Part shown: piece after piece, positions 59,477 through 64,000 of the stretch
Position numbering within the stretch: position 1 is the stretch's first letter
Layout: the number at the start of each line of letters is the position of its first letter
Assembly (NCBI GenBank): GCA_038230035.1
Contig: JBBRNX010000014.1
Location: 20,239-84,238 of the forward strand
Source: Gaiella sp038230035
Lineage (GTDB): Bacteria > Actinomycetota > Thermoleophilia > Gaiellales > Gaiellaceae
Length of the DNA: 64,000 nt
Reading direction: 5' to 3'
Notes under the pieces: model-generated
What the model was told of the DNA's origin: nothing
The model's database searches: none
What the model saw: only the letters and a program-made list of their open reading frames with translations
Made by a program: the position numbers and the translations under genes

Positions 59477-60604
59477 ATGGCGGCGACTCAGGAAGCCCTC
59501 TACGGCGAGCTCGACCTCGCGCTCTCTTGGTCGGAGAAGGAGCTACCAGAGCGCGAGCGGACGAAGCATGTGCACCGCCTGCATCCGTACCTCGGCAAGT
59601 TCGTACCGCAGCTCGTCGAGGCGATGCTCGATCGGTACGTGCCTGTCGGCGGGCGGGTGCTCGATCCGTTCGCAGGTTCGGGAACGACGCTCGTCCAGGC
59701 GCTCGAGTCGGGATACGACGCGACGGGCGTCGACATCGCAGGTTTCAACGCGCTCCTGATGCGCGTCAAGACGCGGCCCTACAACCTCGACGCGCTGCGC
59801 TCCGATCTCCTGTGGGCATTCGAGTGCGTCGAGACCTTCGAGCCGGCGGGCGAGTATCCGACCGACGCGAGCCCATATGCCCGCGCCTGGTTCGCACCTA
59901 AGGCTGCCGAGGAGCTACTCCACTTCCGCTCGCTCGTCGAGCAGGTCGGCCACACGGATGTGCTGCGCGTCGTGCTCGCCCGCGCGGCACGTTCGGCGCG
60001 CCGGACGACGCATTTCGATCTCGAGTTCCCACGCGAGCCGCAGCTCGACGAGTACTGGTGCTTCAAGCATCGGCGAACGTGCCGTCCGGTCGAATCCGCG
60101 CGTCGCTTCCTGCTCCGGTACACGCTCGACGCGCTGGAGCGGATCTCGACGTTTGCTAAGGTTCGGGATGCCGATAGCGTCGCGGCGATTCTGCACGGCG
60201 ACGCGCGCGAGCTCGACCTGCGCGGCCCGTACGACGGCGTCGTGACCTCGCCGCCGTATCCGGGGCTGATCGACTACCACGAGCAACACCGCTACGCGTA
60301 CGAGCTACTCGGCCTCGACGAGCACCGCGATGTGGAGCTCGGTCGCCCGGTTCGTGGGACTGGGAGGGCCGCGCTCAAGGAGTACGTCGACGGCGTCGCA
60401 GGCGCCCTCCGCAACGTGCGGGAGACGCTGAAGCTCGGTGCGCCGGTGTGCATCGTCGTGAACGACAAGCGCGGCCTGTACCCGGAGATCCTTTCGCGAG
60501 CGGGCCTGCGCCTCGAAGACCGTCTCGAGCGGCACGTCAACCGGCGCACGGGCCGTCGCGCCGGCGAGTACTTCGAGTCGATTCTCGTCGCCGTCGCAAA
60601 CTGA
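59477..60604 (+). CDS. Orphan DNA methyltransferase (N4-cytosine or N6-adenine type)
   Basis: A 375-residue SAM-dependent amino-methyltransferase. The SAM motif VLDPFAGSGTTLVQALESGY comes first and the catalytic motif VVTSPPYPGLIDYHEQHRYA later, the motif order of the gamma-like or permuted amino-MTases. HRLHPYLGKFVPQLVEAMLD at the N-terminus and NRRTGRRAGEYFESILV at the end fit the DNA-methylase pattern. The region between (EPQLDEYWCFKHRRTC) may hold target recognition. No restriction endonuclease gene is adjacent, so it is probably a solitary methylase. An RNA substrate cannot be ruled out. Confidence 0.82.
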   Translation: MAATQEALYGELDLALSWSEKELPERERTKHVHRLHPYLGKFVPQLVEAMLDRYVPVGGRVLDPFAGSGTTLVQALESGYDATGVDIAGFNALLMRVKTRPYNLDALRSDLLWAFECVETFEPAGEYPTDASPYARAWFAPKAAEELLHFRSLVEQVGHTDVLRVVLARAARSARRTTHFDLEFPREPQLDEYWCFKHRRTCRPVESARRFLLRYTLDALERISTFAKVRDADSVAAILHGDARELDLRGPYDGVVTSPPYPGLIDYHEQHRYAYELLGLDEHRDVELGRPVRGTGRAALKEYVDGVAGALRNVRETLKLGAPVCIVVNDKRGLYPEILSRAGLRLEDRLERHVNRRTGRRAGEYFESILVAVAN

Positions 60605-60640
60605 CACGAAGTCTGCTCAGACTCGTGTGAGTTCTCGACG

Positions 60641-60646
60641 TAGCGT
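60641..60646 (+). promoter_or_regulatory. -10-like hexamer TAGCGT before comM
   Basis: TAGCGT ends 6 bases before the comM GTG in the 48-base gap after the methyltransferase gene. Confidence 0.45.
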
Positions 60647-60652
60647 CGAGGG

Positions 60653-62095
60653 GTGGTCGCTCGCGCCCTCACGCATGCGCTCGTCGGGCTCGAGGCACGC
60701 CGTGTCGAGGTCGAGGCGCATCTGCAGAGTGGGATCCCTGGATTTGCAATCGTCGGGCTCGCCGATCGCGCCTGCCAGGAAGCGAAGCACAGGGTGCGGA
60801 GCGGCATCTCGTTGGCATCGCTCGAATGGCCCAACAAGCGCATCACGGTGAACCTGGCGCCGGCCGCGCTGCGGAAGGAGGGTTCCGGCTACGACCTCTC
60901 GATTGCGCTGGCCGTGCTCGCGGCGTCCCGGCAGATACCCGCCGACCGGCTGTGGGAGCACGCGGTTGTCGGCGAATTGGCGCTCGACGGACGCGTCCGC
61001 CCGGTCGGCGGGACGCTCGCGCTCGCCGAGGGCGCGCGTCGCCATGGCCTGCAACGCGTGATGTGTGCAGCAGAATCAGCCGCTGAAGCGGGGCTCGCCG
61101 GCATCGAGGCCGTCCCGGTGCATCATCTCGCCGAGGCGGTCGCCTACCTCCGCGGTGAGGAGTCGATCGAACCAGCCGAGCCGCCCGAGCTCGAGGAAAC
61201 CGCGTCCGATGGGCCTGATCTCGCAGACGTTCGCGGTCAGGAGCGCGGTCGCCGTGCGCTCGAACTGGCCGCCGCGGGCGGGCACAACCTGCTTCTCGTC
61301 GGGCCGCCCGGAACGGGGAAGACGATGCTCGCGCGGCGCCTGCCCGGCATCCTGCCGCCGCTGACGCGCGACGAGGCGCTCGAGGTGACGCGCATCCACT
61401 CGGTCGCCGGCGTGCTTCCCACTGGTCGCCACGTCGTCACGAGCCCGCCGTTCCGCGCGCCGCACCACGGTGTCTCAGCAGCGGCGGTCGTCGGTGGCGG
61501 CACAGTTCCACGACCTGGCGAAGCCAGCCTGGCGCATCGCGGAGTTCTGCTTCTGGACGAGATGCCGGAGTTCCCGCGCAACGTGCTCGAGGCGCTGCGG
61601 CAGCCACTCGAGGACGGGTTCGTCGCCGTGTCGCGTGTCGGGGGAGCAGCGATCTTCCCGGCGCGCTTCGCACTCGTCGGGACGATGAACATGTGTCCGT
61701 GTGGCGCGCGTGGCGACCCCGCGGTCGAGTGTCGCTGCTCGGTGCAACGGATCGCGTCGTACCGCGAGAAGCTGTCACGCGCGCTGCTCGACCGCTTCGA
61801 CCTCGTCGTGGCGATGCCGCGACCTCGTGCGGTGGAGCTGGCGGCGCCCGGTGGAGAGGCGTCGCAGCCCGTGCGCGGGCGCGTGATCGCGGCGAGGGCT
61901 CGGCTCGGGGCGACTCCGGCTCGAAGGTCGGCGGCCGCGACCGAGTTGCTCGATCGCGCGGTCGAGAAGCTGCCGCTGTCCGGGCGCGGGCGGGCGCGTG
62001 TCGCACGGGTCGCGAGAACGATCGCGGCACTCGCGGGCTCGACGTCTGTCGAGACGGAACACCTGGCGGAGGCGTTGTCGTACCGGTCTCCGTGA
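60653..62095 (+). CDS. comM: YifB/ComM family AAA+ ATPase
   Basis: Hexameric helicase that promotes branch migration during natural transformation. The 480-residue protein has the N-terminal ChlI-like domain (GIPGFAIVGLADRACQEAKH, ITVNLAPAALRKEGSGYDLS), Walker A GPPGTGKT (residues 217-224), VTSPPFRAPHHGVSAAAVVG, Walker B VLLLDEMPEFPRNVLEALRQ, the zinc-type FALVGTMNMCPCGARGD and sensor LSRALLDRFDLVVAMPR. It appears complete. The next gene, dprA, needed for the same process, is cut off. Confidence 0.96.
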   Translation: MVARALTHALVGLEARRVEVEAHLQSGIPGFAIVGLADRACQEAKHRVRSGISLASLEWPNKRITVNLAPAALRKEGSGYDLSIALAVLAASRQIPADRLWEHAVVGELALDGRVRPVGGTLALAEGARRHGLQRVMCAAESAAEAGLAGIEAVPVHHLAEAVAYLRGEESIEPAEPPELEETASDGPDLADVRGQERGRRALELAAAGGHNLLLVGPPGTGKTMLARRLPGILPPLTRDEALEVTRIHSVAGVLPTGRHVVTSPPFRAPHHGVSAAAVVGGGTVPRPGEASLAHRGVLLLDEMPEFPRNVLEALRQPLEDGFVAVSRVGGAAIFPARFALVGTMNMCPCGARGDPAVECRCSVQRIASYREKLSRALLDRFDLVVAMPRPRAVELAAPGGEASQPVRGRVIAARARLGATPARRSAAATELLDRAVEKLPLSGRGRARVARVARTIAALAGSTSVETEHLAEALSYRSP

Positions 62096-62586
62096 GAGCT
62101 TCCGGGCGCGTGACGGCGTTTCGCGTTTTGAGGCGTCGCGATCGGGAGTATCCGCCGTTTCTCGCGGCCATCCACGATCCGCCGCCGTCGCTGTGGCTGC
62201 GCGGCTCGGCGGAACCGGAACTGCTCTCTCGACCGTCGGTTGCGCTCGTCGGGGCTCGTGCATGCTCGTCGTACGGCCGCTCTGTCGCCCGCTCGCTCGG
62301 TCGGGAGATTGCCGCTGCTGGCGTCGTCGTGGTCAGCGGGATGGCGCGCGGAATCGACGGTGAGGCGCATCGCGGCGCGCTCGAAGCCGGCGGTCTCACC
62401 GTCGCCGTCCTCGGCTGCGGCATCGACCGGAACTACCCGGCTGCGCACGCCGAGCCCGCCGGTCGCATTGCGGAGCGTGGTTTGATCGTCTCCGAATACG
62501 AGCCTGGCGTCGAGCCGGCTCCGTGGCGCTTCCCTGCTGGGAAGCGCCGAACTCCAAGTTCTTGGGGCGTTTCTGCGAATAGATAG
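62092..62586 (+). pseudogene. dprA: DNA processing protein DprA, truncated by insertion
   Basis: DprA loads RecA onto incoming single-stranded DNA in transformation. The GTG overlaps the comM stop. The Rossmann-like DprA core is normal up to RPSVALVGARACSSYGRSVA, VVSGMARGIDGEAHRGALEA and VLGCGIDRNYPAAHAEPAGR. It breaks inside the conserved PWRFPARNRIIAG motif: here it reads PWRFPA then GKRRTPSSWGVSANR and stop. The missing half, about 120-200 residues, is not in the window. The break coincides with a palindrome and a recombinase gene follows 3 bases later, so this is an insertion, not drift. Confidence 0.88.
62525..62548. other. Candidate attachment site (att) of a serine-recombinase element in dprA
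   Basis: GGCGCTTCCC / GGGAAGCGCC is a perfect 10-bp inverted repeat around TGCT. DprA homology ends exactly at the centre of the repeat, as expected for a serine recombinase crossing over at a central dinucleotide within a dyad. It would be the left end of the element; the matching right end lies beyond the window. Confidence 0.6.
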
Positions 62587-62589
62587 GTG

Positions 62590-63441
62590 ATGGATAGTCC
62601 GCTCGTTCCGTACATTCGGCAGAGTCGTCCAGGAGAGGGGGACGTTTCGTTCGAGCAACAGTGGGACGCGATCGCGGCGTGGTCGGCCGCGAACGGCGCC
62701 GCGCTGTCGGTCGGCGGTCTGGCGGCCGCGCGGGCTGCGGGGTTGGTGGAGCGCTAGACGTCGGGGAACAAGCCGTGGCGTGATCGTGAGCTGGGCCGGA
62801 TCATCGAGATGTGCCGGCGCGGTGCGGCGTCGGGAGTGGTCGTGCACGACCTCTCGCGCCTCTCACGGGAGGATCTGCTCGGTACTGCTGAGGTCTGGGC
62901 GGCGCTGGAGGAGGCAGGCGCCGACCTAATCGACGCGACGAGCGGCGGCAAAGTGCGGCGGCTGGAGTACGTGGTGCGCGCCGAACTCAATCGGCAGCAG
63001 TGGGAGGCAGCGCGTGACCGCGGCAACGATGCGCGGCGGCGGGCGATCGCGCGCGGCGCCTACGTAAGCGCGAGGATCCCGTTCGGCTACACCAAGGTCG
63101 GCGGCCAGCGCCTCGTGCCCGACGCGGAGGTCGTCCCGATCGTCGTAGAGCTGTTCGAGCGGCGCGCTCGCGGCGAGTCTTGGTCGGCTCTCGCCCGCTG
63201 GATGGACTTGGTCGGGTATCCGATGAGCCGCAGCGGGCTCAAGGGACTAGTCGGGAACGAGGCGTACCTGGGCGTGGCGCGCAGCGGCGGGTACCGCACG
63301 ACAGTCGCGGTTTCGCCGTCGTTTCGAAGCGCCGGTGTGCTGGCGATCATCGTCGTGATCCGGACGTTCCTCAGTATGGCGTTACAGCTCGAGCTCGAGG
63401 GTCGCTGGCCGTGGCAGCAGGCTCCTGCGGGCGCGAGATGA
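62590..63441 (+). pseudogene. Large serine recombinase, broken by amber stop and C-terminal truncation
   Basis: The catalytic N-terminal domain is recognisable: VPYIRQSRPGEGDVSFEQQ with the nucleophilic Ser, then, after an in-frame TAG at 62755, TSGNKPWRDRELGRIIEMC and VVVHDLSRLSREDLLGTAEV. The recombinase domain follows (RGAYVSARIPFGYTKVGGQR, YPMSRSGLKGLVGNEAYLGV). Beyond about 63300 the frame loses family resemblance and ends early, lacking the zinc ribbon and coiled coil. It is therefore unlikely to be active unless the TAG is a sequencing error. Confidence 0.75.
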
Positions 63442-63738
63442 CCGATTCACCCCCGTTGTACGCCTAAGACGCTCCCCTCGGCTGAGAAGCGCGTCTCGGT
63501 TGCCGCGGGGAAGCCCAAATAGCTGAGGAGCGAAGCGACGAGAGCGGGGGTCTGCGATTTGGGCGCGATGGCCCACGGCAACCGAGCGTCGCGTGGGCGA
63601 CGGTGCATACGCCCGGGCGTCGTGCCGTTCGTTGGCCTGCGAGGATGGCGTACCGCGGGCTGTGTCGTGTAGGCGCCGGTGTGCCGAGAATCGGCCCTGG
63701 GCTACGCGGGGACCGCTTCCCTATGTGAGTACGGTCCG
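63442..63738. other. Non-coding stretch within the inserted element
   Basis: About 300 bases downstream of the recombinase remnant with no supported gene on either strand. A few open frames exist but none resembles a protein family or has a ribosome binding site. Probably degenerate mobile-element sequence. Confidence 0.5.
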
Positions 63739-63805
63739 TCAGGCGGCTGCGGCGAGTGTTGTGAGGGCGGCCATGTCTTCAGGTTTGAGGTCGAAGGCTT
63801 CTTGA
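63739..63805 (-). pseudogene. 3' remnant of a reverse-strand gene cut by an IS
   Basis: On the minus strand the last codons read QEAFDLKPEDMAALTTLAAA and then a TGA at 63741-63739. The frame upstream runs into the IS end at about 63803. The sequence looks like a genuine C-terminus but the family is not identifiable from about 21 residues. Confidence 0.4.
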
Positions 63806-64000
63806 CGTGACCCCCTGAGATCGGTCCGCCTGTTATGAGGGTGCCGATCGCCCCGTCTTGGGGCAGGAGGTGGCTCTGATGAAACGGAAACGGCATACGC
63901 CGGAGCAGATCGTGCGGAAGTTGCGGGAGGCTGACCGGTTGTTGGTGGAGGGGGCTGATCTGGCGTTGGTCTGGCGATCTCTTGAGGTCTCGGTGCAGAC
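63803..64000 (+). mobile_element. IS3-family insertion sequence, left end (runs off the window)
   Basis: The element appears to begin at TGACGTGACCCCCTGAGATC (63803 or 63808), a TGA-type terminus typical of IS3 left ends, 71-76 bases before the transposase ORF. The right end, target duplication and orfB are outside the window. Confidence 0.65.
63879..64000 (+). CDS. IS3-family transposase OrfA, partial
   Basis: The first 40 codons read MKRKRHTPEQIVRKLREADR, LLVEGADLALVWRSLEVSVQ, the helix-turn-helix start of IS3-family OrfA (consensus TPEQIVRKLREAE). AGGAGG lies 8 bases before the ATG. The gene continues past the end of the window, normally to about 90-100 residues with OrfB produced by frameshifting. 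Confidence 0.85.
   Translation, partial: MKRKRHTPEQIVRKLREADRLLVEGADLALVWRSLEVSVQ

Overview
The window is a 64 kb piece of a high-GC, gene-dense bacterial chromosome. Its gene order, frequent GTG starts, Cys-containing L28 and L32 proteins and secreted Ig-repeat proteins point to a deep-branching Actinobacteriota, most likely class Thermoleophilia (Gaiellales or Solirubrobacterales type). This placement is inferred from gene content; no rRNA or tRNA gene is present to confirm it.

Region by region. 1-9.3 kb: the end of polA, a cyclic-nucleotide-binding protein, lgt, and the scpA-scpB/rluB chromosome-segregation cluster split by three reverse-strand genes, then a cation/H+ antiporter and trpS. 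9.3-18.8 kb: a methyltransferase gene with an in-frame stop, then a tight aroG-tyrA-aroA-cmk-plsC-der-gpsA operon and metK. 18.9-25.5 kb: a small conserved protein, a divergent DtxR-type regulator and ZIP transporter with an operator-like palindrome between them, then priA-def-fmt-rsmB. 25.7-30.8 kb: rpe and riboflavin genes ribD, ribE, ribBA, ribH with a reverse-strand kinase-like gene inside. 30.8-36.5 kb: rpmB, an Asp23 protein, a fatty-acid-kinase module (fakA, receiver-only regulator, degV/fakB) and recG. 36.5-43.6 kb: a secreted Asp-box protein, rsmD-coaD-DivIVA-like gene, then an accessory block with a broken secreted-protein gene and two paralogous Ig-repeat proteins. 43.8-59.4 kb: DUF177-(ABC-F)-rpmF-plsX-acpP-rnc-smc-ftsY-ffh-rpsP-khpA-rimM-trmD-lepB-rplS-rnhB-yraN, covering translation, lipid synthesis, SRP export and chromosome condensation. 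59.5-64 kb: an orphan DNA methyltransferase, comM, and a dprA gene cut off by a decayed serine-recombinase element, followed by an IS3-type insertion running off the end.

Three patterns run across the window. First, a TANNNT hexamer lies exactly 6-7 bases before the start codon of at least sixteen genes, which suggests widespread leaderless transcription. Second, a palindromic repeat beginning TAGGGGCGACC supplies the stop codon of polA, smc and ftsY. Third, several accessory genes carry single-base lesions (in-frame stop or frameshift) in otherwise well-preserved reading frames. No CRISPR array, tRNA, rRNA or known riboswitch was recognised.
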